Positions 24,228 through 33,649 of a stretch of DNA of 38,333 bases are shown here, in pieces. Numbering within the stretch: the first letter of the stretch is position 1; each line of letters begins with the position of its first letter. Source of the stretch: Sedimentisphaerales bacterium (GTDB lineage: Bacteria > Planctomycetota > Phycisphaerae > Sedimentisphaerales > Anaerohalosphaeraceae); contig JAFGPC010000048.1 of NCBI GenBank assembly GCA_016926155.1, positions 1-38,333 on the forward strand, in the 5' to 3' direction. The translations under genes and the position numbers were made by a program. The notes beneath the pieces were generated by a model that had not been told where the DNA came from, did no database searches, and saw only the letters and a program-made list of their open reading frames with translations.

Positions 24228-25946
24228 ATGGTAGAAATGATTTTCAAAACAATCGGGGGGCTGGCGCTCTTTCTTTACGGGATGACTCTGCTATCCGACG
24301 GCTTGAAAAAGGCGGCCGGAAACAGGATGCGTCAGCTTCTGGAATCCATGACAGGTAATCCGTTGATGGGCTTCGCCGTCGGCATGACGGTGACGGCCAT
24401 GGTGCAGAGCAGCTCGGCGACGACTGTGATTGTCATCGGACTTGTCAATGCGGGCCTGATGACTCTGCGGCAGGCAATCTGTGTAATCATCGGAACCAAT
24501 GTAGGTACTACGGCAACCGCATGGATCGTGTCTCTGACAAGTTTTGAATTTAAGATTTCCAATTATGCCCTTCTTTTCGTCGCCATCGGTTTACTTCTCG
24601 ATATGGTGGGAAAAACAAGAAAAACCAAAAGCATCGGTCAGATACTGGTCGGATTCGGCATCCTGTTTCTGGGTATCGATTTCATGAAGGAATCCTTCAG
24701 CGGTCTCAAAAGCAGTCCGGCCGTGATTGACTGGTTGACCGGTCTGGCCGATAAGCCGATCCTGGCTCTGCTGGGAGGAGCCCTGATCACGATGGTGATC
24801 CAGAGCAGTTCCGCTTCCATCGCCATGGTCCAGAGTCTTGCCGGCAGCGGCGCCTTCGGCAGTGAGTGGGAAAGTGCATTGAATGTTGCCATCCCGTTTG
24901 TGCTGGGGTGCAATATCGGGACAACCATCACCGCCCAAATTGCCGCACTTCGGACAAATGTGGCCAGTCGAAGAACTGCCTGGGCTCATACCTTGTTCAA
25001 CGTGGGAGGATCGGTCATTGCATTACCTCTGGTTTATCTCGGCTGGTATGGAAAGCTTGTGCATATTGTGGCTCCCTGGGAATTGACAGCAAAAACCGTT
25101 GTGCCAACGATTGCTGTTGCCCACACCTTGTTCAATGCTGCCAGTTCGGTTCTGTTTCTGCCTTTAGCCGGCTGGCTTGAGACTCTGGTAACGAAATTTA
25201 TTAAGCCGCGTCGGGGAGAGATGGTCGACCACATGGTCGTTCTCGAGCAACATCTGCTGGACACCCCGGTCCTGGCTTTGCAACAATCCAAGCGGGAAAT
25301 CGTTCGAATGGCCAGGGAAGGAAAACACGCCCTGGAAATAGCGATCCAGGCGTTGATGGCCAGTGATAGAAAGGGTGTGGAAAGTACCCGAAAAATCGAG
25401 GACCTAGTGGATGCCTACCAATTTCAAATCACCAGTTATCTGGTGGATCTTTCCCAACGGCAATTGGATGATGAGGTATCCCGCGAACTGCCGGTGCTGC
25501 TTCACATGGTCAATGACCTGGAGCGAGTCGGAGACCACGCCGTTAATATTGCCGAAATTGCCGACCGTAAAATTGAGCACGGAATCGTGTTTACAGAAGT
25601 AGCCAGCGAAGAATTCAAAGGAGCTGTGGACGAAATTAATCAGATGTTTGATAATATCATTCAGTCCCTGGACAAGAGCGACATCCAGGCGGCGCATCGA
25701 GCCTTGTCCAGTGAAAACAAGCTGAACCGGATGCAGGTACAGTTTCGCCGTCATCATGTGCAGCGAATGACTGATGGGGTCTGTGCTGCGGAGGCCGGCG
25801 TGATTTTCATTGACGTGGTGGACAACATCGAAAAGATCGGGGATCATCTGACCAACGTTGCCCAGTCGGTCATCGGAGGGATTCAATGGGCCGGGATCAA
25901 GGGCAGCATGCTGAGTGGTGAATATGAAGCAATCATTGAGGAATAA
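24228..25946 (+). CDS. Na/Pi cotransporter family protein with PhoU-like tail (2)
   Basis: A 572-residue paralogue. Membrane repeats QSSSATTVIVIG/GTNVGTT and QSSSASIAMVQ/GCNIGTT are intact. The PhoU-like tail (about 345-565) contains two metal-site-type motifs, HMVNDLERVGDHAVNIAE and VDNIEKIGDHLTNVAQ. By hand comparison this tail is about 85% identical to that of the next gene, while the first ~160 residues are clearly less alike. GGAAG precedes ATG 24228, 113 bp after gene 1; I see no promoter or Pho box in the gap, so co-transcription is likely. Confidence 0.9.
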   Translation: MVEMIFKTIGGLALFLYGMTLLSDGLKKAAGNRMRQLLESMTGNPLMGFAVGMTVTAMVQSSSATTVIVIGLVNAGLMTLRQAICVIIGTNVGTTATAWIVSLTSFEFKISNYALLFVAIGLLLDMVGKTRKTKSIGQILVGFGILFLGIDFMKESFSGLKSSPAVIDWLTGLADKPILALLGGALITMVIQSSSASIAMVQSLAGSGAFGSEWESALNVAIPFVLGCNIGTTITAQIAALRTNVASRRTAWAHTLFNVGGSVIALPLVYLGWYGKLVHIVAPWELTAKTVVPTIAVAHTLFNAASSVLFLPLAGWLETLVTKFIKPRRGEMVDHMVVLEQHLLDTPVLALQQSKREIVRMAREGKHALEIAIQALMASDRKGVESTRKIEDLVDAYQFQITSYLVDLSQRQLDDEVSRELPVLLHMVNDLERVGDHAVNIAEIADRKIEHGIVFTEVASEEFKGAVDEINQMFDNIIQSLDKSDIQAAHRALSSENKLNRMQVQFRRHHVQRMTDGVCAAEAGVIFIDVVDNIEKIGDHLTNVAQSVIGGIQWAGIKGSMLSGEYEAIIEE

Positions 25947-26028
25947 ACAGTGCCTTAGATCTGCCATTGCTTCAGCCATGAATACCTGATTCAACATAGA
26001 CAACAAGGCGAAATGTAAGGGAGTATGG

Positions 26029-27762
26029 ATGGGTATTGATTGGAAGGAGTTGGTTTTCTTTGTTGTAGGAGGCCTCGGTCTGTTCCTTATTGGTATGGGG
26101 ATGATGTCTGAGGGACTCAAAGAGGTAGCCGGACGAAAGCTCAAGCAAGTCTTGGAATCAATGACCAAACAGCCACTCGTTGGCTTTGCGATGGGAGCGA
26201 TTGTAACCGGATTGATTCAAAGCAGTTCTGCAACAACTGTAATGATCATCGGACTAATCAACGCAGGCCTGTTAACACTTAAACAAGCCATTTGTGTTAT
26301 ATTTGGCGCCAACGTAGGTACTACTATAACGGCGTGGATTGTTTCATTGACTCAGTTCGAAGGCTTCAAAATCACAGACTACGCTCTTCCGGCAGTAATG
26401 ATTGGCTTTCTCCTGCAAGTACTTGGAAAAAAACGAAAAACTAAAAGTATTGGAAAGATTATTATAGGCTTTTCCGTTCTTTTCATCGGTCTGGGATTCA
26501 TGAAAGATGCCTTTGCCGGTTTGGAAGAAAATCCTCATGTGGTCCAATGGCTGGCCGGGATAGGGGGAAAACCGCATATCGCCCTTCTTGCGGGGATGTT
26601 CATTACCATGCTGATTCAGAGCAGTTCGGCTTCTATCGCGATCTTTCAAATGATGGCTGTCGGCGGAGCTCTTGGGGAAGACTGGATCAATGTGCTTAAT
26701 GTGGCAATCCCCTTCATGCTGGGCAGTGATATAGGGACAACTATCACAGCACAAATTGCCGCCCTTCAAACCAATGTCCCAGCCAAACGTGCTGCCTGGG
26801 CACATACGATGTTTAATGTAATCGGAGCTGCATTGGTCCTTCCTTTTTTCTATGCCGGCCTTTTCACAAAAGCTGTCCTGGCAATCAGTTGGTGGCAACT
26901 GGGGCCCGGTACGATCCTGTCTACCATCGCAGTGGCCAATACTCTTTTCAAATTTTGTTGTTCGGCCCTTTTTCTTCCATTTTCTAGTCAATTAGAAGCA
27001 TTGGTCAAGCAGATTGTCCGCCAGAAAAAAGGTGACATAATTATTCGGCCTGTGGTTTTGGAAGCCAGATTGCTAGACACTCCTGCAATCGCCCTGGAAC
27101 AGTCCAGACGAGAGATCGTACGGATGGCGCAGGAAGGAAAACGGGCTTTGGAATCGGCCATTCAGGCGTTAATGGACAGCGATAGAAGGGGTGTGGAAAG
27201 CACCCGAAGAATCGAAGACCTGGTGGACACGTACCAATTTCAGATCACGACCTATCTGGTTGATCTTTCCAAACGACAGTTGGATGAAGATGTCTCTCGA
27301 GAATTGCCGGTCTTATTGCACATGGTCAACGACCTGGAGCGGGTTGGGGACCACGCTGTAAACATTGCAGAAATTGCTGATCGTAAGATTGAGCATGGAG
27401 TCGTGTTTACTGAAGTTGCCAGCGAGGAATCCAAGGGAGCCGTGAAGGAGATATTCAAAATGTATGAAAATATCCTTCAGGCGCTGGATAAAAATGATGT
27501 TCAGGCAGCCCATCGAGCCTTGTCCAGCGAAAATAAGCTGAACCGGATGCAAGTGCAGTTTCGCCGTCATCATGTGCAACGAATGACCGATGGAGTCTGC
27601 GCTGCCGAGCCCGGGGTGATTTTCATTGACGTTATCGACAATATTGAAAAAATTGGAGATCATCTGACCAATATTGCCCAGTCCGTAATCGGAGGGATAC
27701 AATGGGCCGGTATCGAAAGTAACACGTTGAGCGGAGAATACGAAGCCATTATCGACAGCTAG
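26029..27762 (+). CDS. Na/Pi cotransporter family protein with PhoU-like tail (3)
   Basis: A 577-residue third tandem paralogue with QSSSATTVMIIG/GANVGTT and QSSSASIAIFQ/GSDIGTT membrane repeats. The tail again carries HMVNDLERVGDHAVNIAE and IDNIEKIGDHLTNIAQ. A run of 35 residues ending in MTDGVCAAE is identical to gene 2, pointing to a recent duplication or gene conversion. AAGGGAG lies 5 bp before ATG 26029, which sits 82 bp after gene 2. pstS follows behind its own Pho box, so this set ends here although no terminator hairpin was found. Confidence 0.9.
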   Translation: MGIDWKELVFFVVGGLGLFLIGMGMMSEGLKEVAGRKLKQVLESMTKQPLVGFAMGAIVTGLIQSSSATTVMIIGLINAGLLTLKQAICVIFGANVGTTITAWIVSLTQFEGFKITDYALPAVMIGFLLQVLGKKRKTKSIGKIIIGFSVLFIGLGFMKDAFAGLEENPHVVQWLAGIGGKPHIALLAGMFITMLIQSSSASIAIFQMMAVGGALGEDWINVLNVAIPFMLGSDIGTTITAQIAALQTNVPAKRAAWAHTMFNVIGAALVLPFFYAGLFTKAVLAISWWQLGPGTILSTIAVANTLFKFCCSALFLPFSSQLEALVKQIVRQKKGDIIIRPVVLEARLLDTPAIALEQSRREIVRMAQEGKRALESAIQALMDSDRRGVESTRRIEDLVDTYQFQITTYLVDLSKRQLDEDVSRELPVLLHMVNDLERVGDHAVNIAEIADRKIEHGVVFTEVASEESKGAVKEIFKMYENILQALDKNDVQAAHRALSSENKLNRMQVQFRRHHVQRMTDGVCAAEPGVIFIDVIDNIEKIGDHLTNIAQSVIGGIQWAGIESNTLSGEYEAIIDS

Positions 27763-27887
27763 ATGACTTTTTGGACGATTCTGTCCACCCTGCAAGGAAA
27801 GATCACGGGGAGTTCTTTTTAACAAACCATATGGATTTTTTTCTGATCATTCAAAAACTTCATCGACTTCAAATTGCTCGTGGGATT

Positions 27888-27930
27888 CTAACAACGCTCT
27901 AACACAGGGCTAACAAACCAAACGTATCTT
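27888..27930 (+). promoter_or_regulatory. Predicted Pho box and -10 of the pst operon
   Basis: Three identical CTAACA cores start at 27888, 27899 and 27910, an exact 11-bp period. Nine bases after the last core lies TATCTT (27925-27930), a -10-like hexamer, 54 bp before the pstS ATG. The geometry equals the E. coli Pho box (7-bp repeats, 4-bp spacers), with the core changed from CTGTCA to CTAACA. Confidence 0.85.
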
Positions 27931-27983
27931 TCAGTAGAGCATTGGACAGGAATAAGAAAGGTATGTAAGGGAAAGGTAAAGAC

Positions 27984-28850
27984 ATGAGCAGAAGGACAAA
28001 AACAAACTTTAAGACGTTCGTCGGAACCCTCCTGATTTGTGGAGAGTTAATGGCAATTACTTTAGTAGCAGCAAACCATGTAATGGCCCAGACCAGCCGA
28101 CTGAACATTCAGGGCAGTACAACGGTTGGACCGATCGGCGACGCTTTTGCAGAGGCGTACAAGGCCATGCATCCGGGAATCAATATCACCGTGAATAAGA
28201 CCGGCAGCGGCGACGGGGCAGCCGCCATTGTTGATGGCCGATGCGATATCGCCATGATGAGCCGTTTTATGAAGGATACGGAATTTAAGAAAGCGGTTGT
28301 GAATGATATTTTCCCGGTCGCTCATGTGATCGCCATGGATGGAGTATGCGTAATCGTACACCCTTCCAATCCGGTAAAATCCCTTGGATCGGCTCAAATA
28401 CGGGCTATATACAAGGGTGAAATCTCCAACTGGAATCAGATTGGCGGACCAAACCTGCCGATCGTAGCCATCAGCCGCGATACCTCTTCCGGGACCTATG
28501 AAACATTTGAAGATCTGGTCATGAAGAAGGAAAAGATGGCCTCCGGCGTCGAATATGTAAGCTCCAATCCGCAGGCACACGCCCGTGTCAGCACGACAAC
28601 GGGTGCCATTGGGTATGTCGGGCTCGGTTTTGTAGATATGAAAGTCAGGGCCCTACAAATTGACGGCGTGGCGCCAAGCCGCTCCACGATAGCCTCCGGA
28701 AAGTATCCGGTAAGCCGGCCTCTGTTCCTGTTCACCAATGGCTATCCCAAACTGGGTTCTCCCATACACGAGTTCTGTACCTTCTATTTAACCGAAAAGG
28801 GGCAGGAAATTATCGAAGCCAAGGGATTTGTTCCCCTGACGAACTACTGA
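27984..28850 (+). CDS. pstS: Phosphate ABC transporter, periplasmic binding protein
   Basis: A 288-residue PstS-family protein with a long signal peptide (about 1-35, ending in ANHVMAQ). Ligand-site patterns are visible: IQGSTTVGPI near the start, NKTGSGDGAAAIVDGRCDIAMMSR in the middle, and RDTSSGTYETFEDLV, the phosphate-binding loop of the second lobe. It captures phosphate for the PstC-PstA channel. It is the first gene of pstSCAB-phoU, behind a near-perfect Pho box; AGGAAAGGT-type sequence lies before ATG 27984. There is no lipobox, so a soluble periplasmic form is expected. Confidence 0.95.
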   Translation: MSRRTKTNFKTFVGTLLICGELMAITLVAANHVMAQTSRLNIQGSTTVGPIGDAFAEAYKAMHPGINITVNKTGSGDGAAAIVDGRCDIAMMSRFMKDTEFKKAVVNDIFPVAHVIAMDGVCVIVHPSNPVKSLGSAQIRAIYKGEISNWNQIGGPNLPIVAISRDTSSGTYETFEDLVMKKEKMASGVEYVSSNPQAHARVSTTTGAIGYVGLGFVDMKVRALQIDGVAPSRSTIASGKYPVSRPLFLFTNGYPKLGSPIHEFCTFYLTEKGQEIIEAKGFVPLTNY

Positions 28851-28952
28851 TAGTATAATGCCCGGAACAGCAGTCGGCCGCTCACGTTCGTATGGAGTAT
28901 CAGGTAGACCGGATAAAATACAGGAAGTCAGACACATGACAAGGACCGGACC

Positions 28953-29975
28953 ATGAAGCAGCCGGATATTTCACCGAATGTGAGTGTGGCAAAAGATACA
29001 TCCTTGCAGGCAGTGGTCGAGTTTTCTCGGCCACTGCTTCTTACACCGGGTCAGGATCTGGCAGGGTACATCGGCAGTCGTGTAGGCAGGGCTCTCATCT
29101 TTTTGATTACATGCGTCTCCGTGCTTGCCGTGCTTTTGATCTTTTACTTTATCATCCGCGAAGCGGTTCCGTTTGTTACATTGGAATCTGTGAAGACATC
29201 ACTGGCTCGTATCAGTGAGTTTCTGACCAGTAAAAACTGGTTTCCGGAACATGAAGAACACCCGGAATTCGGCGCCCTGACAATTATCGTGGGTTCCATA
29301 TATGTCACTGTGGTAGCCCTGATACTGGCGGTGCCTTTCGGGGTGCTCTCGGCGATCTTTTTGAGCGATATCGCTCCGTTTACCGTCCGTGAAATTGTCA
29401 AGCCTGTAATCGAGCTTCTGGCGGCCATCCCTTCCGTGGCGTACGGTTTCTTTGCGATTGTTGTTGTCGCACCCTGGCTACAGAATAAATTCGGCTTCAC
29501 CACCGGCGCCAATGCCCTGAATGCAGCCATGATCCTGGCACTGATGGCGGTGCCGACTATCATCAGTGTCGCTGAGGATTCGCTCTCGGCCATTGGACGG
29601 GAGATTCGTGAGGCTTCGTACGGATTGGGAGCAACGCGGACCGAAACCATGCTTAAGGTGGTTATCCCGGCCGCTCACAGCGGGATTATCGCATCGATTA
29701 TTCTGGGGATGATGCGGGCCATCGGAGAAACCATGGTCGTTTGGATGGCCGCGGGCATGGCAGCTCAGGTTCCCTCTCCATGGTGGGATCTATCCCAGTC
29801 GGTTCGCCCGATTACTGCGACCATCGCACAGGAAATGGGCGAAACACCGCAGGGCACCCCGCACTATTATTCCCTGTTCGCGCTGGGGGTGCTGCTACTA
29901 ATCTTTACCTTCGGCCTGAATATGGTCAGCGAACATTTTATGTCCAGGGTCAAACATAAAGGGGGATCGGCATGA
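28953..29975 (+). CDS. pstC: Phosphate ABC transporter permease PstC
   Basis: A 340-residue inner-membrane permease with a first helix at about 47-68, a periplasmic stretch, and a five-helix transport core. The ABC-permease coupling motif is present (REASYGLGATRTETMLKVVIPAAHSGIIASIILG), followed by MRAIGETMVVWMAAG. The N-terminal ~45 residues are cytoplasmic and longer than usual. It overlaps pstA by 4 bp (ATGA), so the two subunits are translationally coupled. Length is normal for the short PstC type. Confidence 0.94.
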   Translation: MKQPDISPNVSVAKDTSLQAVVEFSRPLLLTPGQDLAGYIGSRVGRALIFLITCVSVLAVLLIFYFIIREAVPFVTLESVKTSLARISEFLTSKNWFPEHEEHPEFGALTIIVGSIYVTVVALILAVPFGVLSAIFLSDIAPFTVREIVKPVIELLAAIPSVAYGFFAIVVVAPWLQNKFGFTTGANALNAAMILALMAVPTIISVAEDSLSAIGREIREASYGLGATRTETMLKVVIPAAHSGIIASIILGMMRAIGETMVVWMAAGMAAQVPSPWWDLSQSVRPITATIAQEMGETPQGTPHYYSLFALGVLLLIFTFGLNMVSEHFMSRVKHKGGSA

Positions 29976-31591
29976 GCACATACATGACGATTCGCAGGGC
30001 CTGGGATAAAGTCTTTACCATCCTTTCCGGCGGTTCGGTGGTAATCCTCGGGATCTTGTTGGTAATTGTCCTTGTACCCATGCTGGGAAAGGGTTGTTCT
30101 GCTGTCTTTTTCCGTGAGACGATTGAATTTCGCAAGATGGAATTTGCCGAGCTTGGACGGGGAGACGAACAGAAACTGAAAGAGGAGGTCGCCCAAGTAA
30201 CGGAAGCACGAAAACCAATTTATGATTTGATAAACAACTTCAGCGAAGGAATTGATACCGAGCGGCAACGCAATCGGGCACGAGAAATGTACCGCCTTTA
30301 TGGGGAGCAGCTTCGACTCAAAAACACCCCAAGCGAACAATACAGTGAATACCGAGGGCGAGCTAAGGACCTTAGGAATTTGCTGCAGGATGCATACGAG
30401 GCAATAGACGCTGAAACCGCTAAAAGCTTCCTTCAGAAAGTCCTAGAGAAACGAAACGATCCGATATTTCAGGATACTGCTATCAGTGAATATTTCCACA
30501 TGGCTGAGAGGTACATGCGGACCGTCGAAACGATCGATTTGTCCAAACGAGATCAATATGCCATAGCTTTGAATGAAGTACAGGAAGCTCTGAAAAAGCT
30601 TCTGGGACCTCGCCCCAGTGAAGATCTGCCTCCGCTGGCGGAAAATCGATACGGCGCAACGCGATGGGACCTTATGCAGCGGGATCTGGATCACCTTATG
30701 TATGCTACGGTATGGGTAGAGGAGGAGCCGGGGCAACCTTTGGTCAAAAAGAAAATCCCCAGGACCGATCCATCACAGTTCGGTGGGACGGAATTGAAAC
30801 CTTTGTTCGGAACAGTAAAGAATAATCTGGATGCCATATTCCGTCCACAGCGGCGGTTTTACTGGCAGTATTTCATTGATGGAAGTACTCCCGGCCATTT
30901 TTTCGGAGGGGTCGGACCGGAGGTGCTGGGAACATTACTTCTTTCGATTTGCGCCATGCTTTTTGCCGTTCCGCTGGGAATCATTTCCGCCGCTTATTTG
31001 GTCGAATGCGGTGGGAACAACTTCGTGATGAAGGTTATCCGGACATGCATTAACACACTGGCAGGCGTACCAAGCATTGTGTTCGGATTATTTGGTCTGG
31101 CCTTTTTTGTATTGGTTGTTTTTGGCAAACCTTGTATCCTGGCTGCCTCGTTGACGCTGGGCCTGCTGGTCCTTCCCGTTGTGATCCGGGCCAGTGAAGA
31201 AGCTATCCGAGCTGTGCCGCGGACCTATAAAGAGGCGTCACTGGCACTGGGTGCCGGACGTTTTCGCACATTTGTTATGGTGATTCTTCCGGCGGCGATG
31301 CCCGGTATCCTAACGGGAATCATTCTCAGTGTCAGCCGAGCGGCGGGGGAAACAGCCCCGATCCTGTTTACCGGAGCAGTGTTTTTTGGAAATGTGCCGA
31401 AATCACTAATGGGCCAGACGCCTGCCCTGTCGTACGGCATCCATGGGATTGCCACGGGTGACCGGGTCGGAATGCAGATGCCGCATCAGCAATTTGGAAT
31501 GGTGATGACGCTGGTTCTTCTGGTTCTGTGCCTGAATATGGCGGCGATCATACTACGGGCGCGAATCAGCAAGAAACTGAGAGGATACTAA
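29972..31591 (+). CDS. pstA: Phosphate ABC transporter permease PstA, long form
   Basis: A 539-residue permease. TM1 is at about 19-38, followed by a ~275-residue external region (40-315) that is charged, helical and partly coiled coil ([54 protein letters not shown]). The conserved core resumes at [16 protein letters not shown] and contains the coupling loop [24 protein letters not shown] and [17 protein letters not shown]. Usual PstA is about 280-300 residues; extended forms are known from Gammaproteobacteria, typically together with a long PstC, which is not the case here. Stop TAA overlaps the pstB start (TAATG). Confidence 0.93.
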   Translation: MSTYMTIRRAWDKVFTILSGGSVVILGILLVIVLVPMLGKGCSAVFFRETIEFRKMEFAELGRGDEQKLKEEVAQVTEARKPIYDLINNFSEGIDTERQRNRAREMYRLYGEQLRLKNTPSEQYSEYRGRAKDLRNLLQDAYEAIDAETAKSFLQKVLEKRNDPIFQDTAISEYFHMAERYMRTVETIDLSKRDQYAIALNEVQEALKKLLGPRPSEDLPPLAENRYGATRWDLMQRDLDHLMYATVWVEEEPGQPLVKKKIPRTDPSQFGGTELKPLFGTVKNNLDAIFRPQRRFYWQYFIDGSTPGHFFGGVGPEVLGTLLLSICAMLFAVPLGIISAAYLVECGGNNFVMKVIRTCINTLAGVPSIVFGLFGLAFFVLVVFGKPCILAASLTLGLLVLPVVIRASEEAIRAVPRTYKEASLALGAGRFRTFVMVILPAAMPGILTGIILSVSRAAGETAPILFTGAVFFGNVPKSLMGQTPALSYGIHGIATGDRVGMQMPHQQFGMVMTLVLLVLCLNMAAIILRARISKKLRGY

Positions 31592-32499
31592 TGGAAGTGA
31601 GCGAACCAATGCCGCAGACACCTGAAAAAAAACCAGATCTGAAACCGGCCGAACCCATTGGCAGCCAACCATCGTCGATCCGGATTACAGCCGGCGCCGG
31701 TCGGCAAGATCGCCCTTCCACAGCGTCAGGAGTATCGTGTGAATCGTCCTCTATTATCCGTTCGAAAAACTTCAGTTTATATTACGGGCAAAAAGCGGGC
31801 GTCAAGGACATCACCATGGATATCGAATCTCGTATGGTGACGGCTATCATCGGCCCCAGCGGCTGCGGAAAGAGCACTTTCCTGCGAAGCATCAATCGAA
31901 TGAATGATCTGATCCCGCATACAAGGGCCGAAGGCGTTCTCGCCGTAAACGGGGTGAATGTCTACGATAAACGAATCAACCTGGTCCATCTGCGTCAGCA
32001 GGTGGGAATGGTCTTTCAGAAACCAAATCCCTTTGCCAAAAGTATCTATGACAATATCACCTACGGCCCAAAGCTTCAGGGGATTCGTCGGAAAGCCTTG
32101 CTGGATGAAATCACGGAAAAATGCCTTCGTGATGCCGCTTTATGGGAGGAGGTTAAGGATGACTTGAGCAAGTCGGCACTAGCACTGTCCGGCGGCCAGC
32201 AGCAGCGCCTCTGTATCGCCCGAACTCTGGCAACCAAGCCCAAGGTCGTTTTGATGGACGAACCCTGTTCCGCCCTGGATCCGCTGGCAACGGCCAAGAT
32301 TGAGGATTTGATCGGCCAGCTAAAAAATGAATACACGATTGTCATCGTAACCCATAATATGCAGCAGGCGGCCCGAATCAGTGAAAAAACCGCGTTTTTC
32401 TGCCTGGGAGAACTGGTGGAATACGGTGATACAGGACAACTCTTTACGAATCCTGAAAAGAAAGAAACCGAAGATTATATCACCGGACGATTCGGATAA
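31591..32499 (+). CDS. pstB: Phosphate ABC transporter ATP-binding protein
   Basis: A 302-residue ATPase. Walker A GPSGCGKS is at 88-95, signature LSGGQQQR at 199-206, Walker B VVLMDEP at 219-225 and the switch His at 255 (VTHNM). The Pst-specific NRMNDLIP and [10 protein letters not shown] segments are present. The ~55 N-terminal residues before [12 protein letters not shown] are extra, Pro/Ser-rich and probably disordered. ATG 31591 shares its A with the pstA stop, which implies coupled translation; ATG 31609 is an alternative start. It drives phosphate import through PstC-PstA. Confidence 0.96.
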   Translation: MEVSEPMPQTPEKKPDLKPAEPIGSQPSSIRITAGAGRQDRPSTASGVSCESSSIIRSKNFSLYYGQKAGVKDITMDIESRMVTAIIGPSGCGKSTFLRSINRMNDLIPHTRAEGVLAVNGVNVYDKRINLVHLRQQVGMVFQKPNPFAKSIYDNITYGPKLQGIRRKALLDEITEKCLRDAALWEEVKDDLSKSALALSGGQQQRLCIARTLATKPKVVLMDEPCSALDPLATAKIEDLIGQLKNEYTIVIVTHNMQQAARISEKTAFFCLGELVEYGDTGQLFTNPEKKETEDYITGRFG

Positions 32500-32512
32500 A
32501 AGGAGAACCAAC

Positions 32513-33178
32513 ATGTCCGAACATTTGCGACGCGCCATCGAAAATTTGAAAACCAAGTTGCTCAATCTCTGCAGCGCTGTAGAAGAACAGTTATTCAAGG
32601 CAGTCAAATCCATCCAAACCCAGAATGCCAAACTGGCCCGCGACGTGGTCGATCTGGACAGCCGTATTGATGGAATGGAGGTAGATATTGAAGAGGAATG
32701 CCTCAAACTTCTGGCATTACATCAACCCGTTGCCATCGATCTTCGTTTTATCGTCACGGTCCTGAAGATCAACAACGACCTGGAGCGAATCGGGGACCTG
32801 GCGGTGAATATAGCCGAGCGAGGGGAATTTCTGGCTAAACAGGAAAAAATCGATGTGCCTTTTGATTTTGAGACGATGGCCGACAAGACCCAGATCATGC
32901 TGCGAATGAGTCTGGACGCCTTGGTTAAGCTGGACTGTGCGATTGCACACAAAGTACTGTTGGCTGACGACGAAGTGGATGCAATCAACCGCCAAATGTA
33001 CCAACAGGTTAAAGAGACGATTATCAACCACCCGGAATGGACCGAAATCGTGATCCACCTGCTCAGCGTCTCGCGGCACCTGGAGCGCATTGCCGATCAT
33101 GCGACCAATATTGCCGAAGACGTGATCTATATGGCCGAAGGATACATTGTTCGACATCGCACTGAGCAGTACAAATAA
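32513..33178 (+). CDS. phoU: Phosphate signalling protein PhoU
   Basis: A 221-residue, two-repeat helical-bundle protein. Each repeat has the metal-site pattern: INNDLERIGDLAVNIAERGEF in the first and SRHLERIADHATNIAEDVIYM in the second. PhoU links the Pst transporter to PhoR so that the regulon is silent when phosphate is plentiful, and limits uptake. AGGAG lies 7 bp before ATG 32513, 13 bp after pstB, so it is the last gene of the operon. The same motifs occur in the tails of the Na/Pi paralogues. No terminator hairpin was found downstream. Confidence 0.96.
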   Translation: MSEHLRRAIENLKTKLLNLCSAVEEQLFKAVKSIQTQNAKLARDVVDLDSRIDGMEVDIEEECLKLLALHQPVAIDLRFIVTVLKINNDLERIGDLAVNIAERGEFLAKQEKIDVPFDFETMADKTQIMLRMSLDALVKLDCAIAHKVLLADDEVDAINRQMYQQVKETIINHPEWTEIVIHLLSVSRHLERIADHATNIAEDVIYMAEGYIVRHRTEQYK

Positions 33179-33353
33179 GTAATTATCCTTGTTTTTTCCT
33201 GCAAAAGTGCAGGTGTCGGCCACTTCGACAGAGTTCTATCACCATAGGAAGCATATAGACAAGACGCTAAAACGTAGTCTTTTCGCCTTTTTGCGAATAT
33301 TTGGAGAAGTCGTTCATACCGGCCATCCCCCTTTTGCCCCCTACAGATTCTCC

Positions 33354-33381
33354 TTGCAGAGTATTTGGATTTATCTATAAT
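33354..33381 (+). promoter_or_regulatory. Predicted promoter for tRNA-Leu
   Basis: TTGCAG (33354-33359), a 16-bp spacer and a perfect TATAAT (33376-33381) lie 77 bp before the tRNA. A 6-bp perfect hairpin (GGCCCG/CGGGCC, 33397-33415) sits in the leader between promoter and tRNA. Confidence 0.5.
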
Positions 33382-33457
33382 GGCATGGTTTTACAAGGCC
33401 CGTTCGCTTCGGGCCATAGTTTGTCTAAGTAATTTGTAAAAGAAGAGTTACGGACAA

Positions 33458-33540
33458 GGCCGAGTGGCGGAATGGCAGACGCTGGGGACTTAAAATCCCC
33501 TGCCCGCAAGGGCGTGTGGGTTCGAATCCCACCTCGGCTA
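33458..33540 (+). tRNA. tRNA-Leu (anticodon UAA)
   Basis: An 83-nt class II tRNA that folds fully. Acceptor GGCCGAG (33458-33464) pairs with CTCGGCT (33533-33539, one G-U) and is followed by discriminator A73, required for leucine. The D stem is GCG/CGC. The anticodon stem GGGGA/TCCCC encloses CTTAAAA, giving anticodon TAA. The long variable arm is GCCC/GGGC with GCAA loop, and the T stem is GTGGG/CCCAC with TTCGAAT. CCA is not encoded. Confidence 0.97.
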
Positions 33541-33649
33541 TGTTCCTGACGAACCAGAATTGAGAAACATAGTATATGCTGATAATGTCGTATCGGCTAT
33601 CTGGGTTTCCCGATGGTTTTGTACGCAAATTATGATGGGAGAACAGTTT

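Noticed and set aside
33190-33220. CCTGC/GCAGG hairpin as the pst operon terminator
   Set aside because: The T-run lies before the stem on the plus strand, not after it, so it would not terminate phoU transcription.
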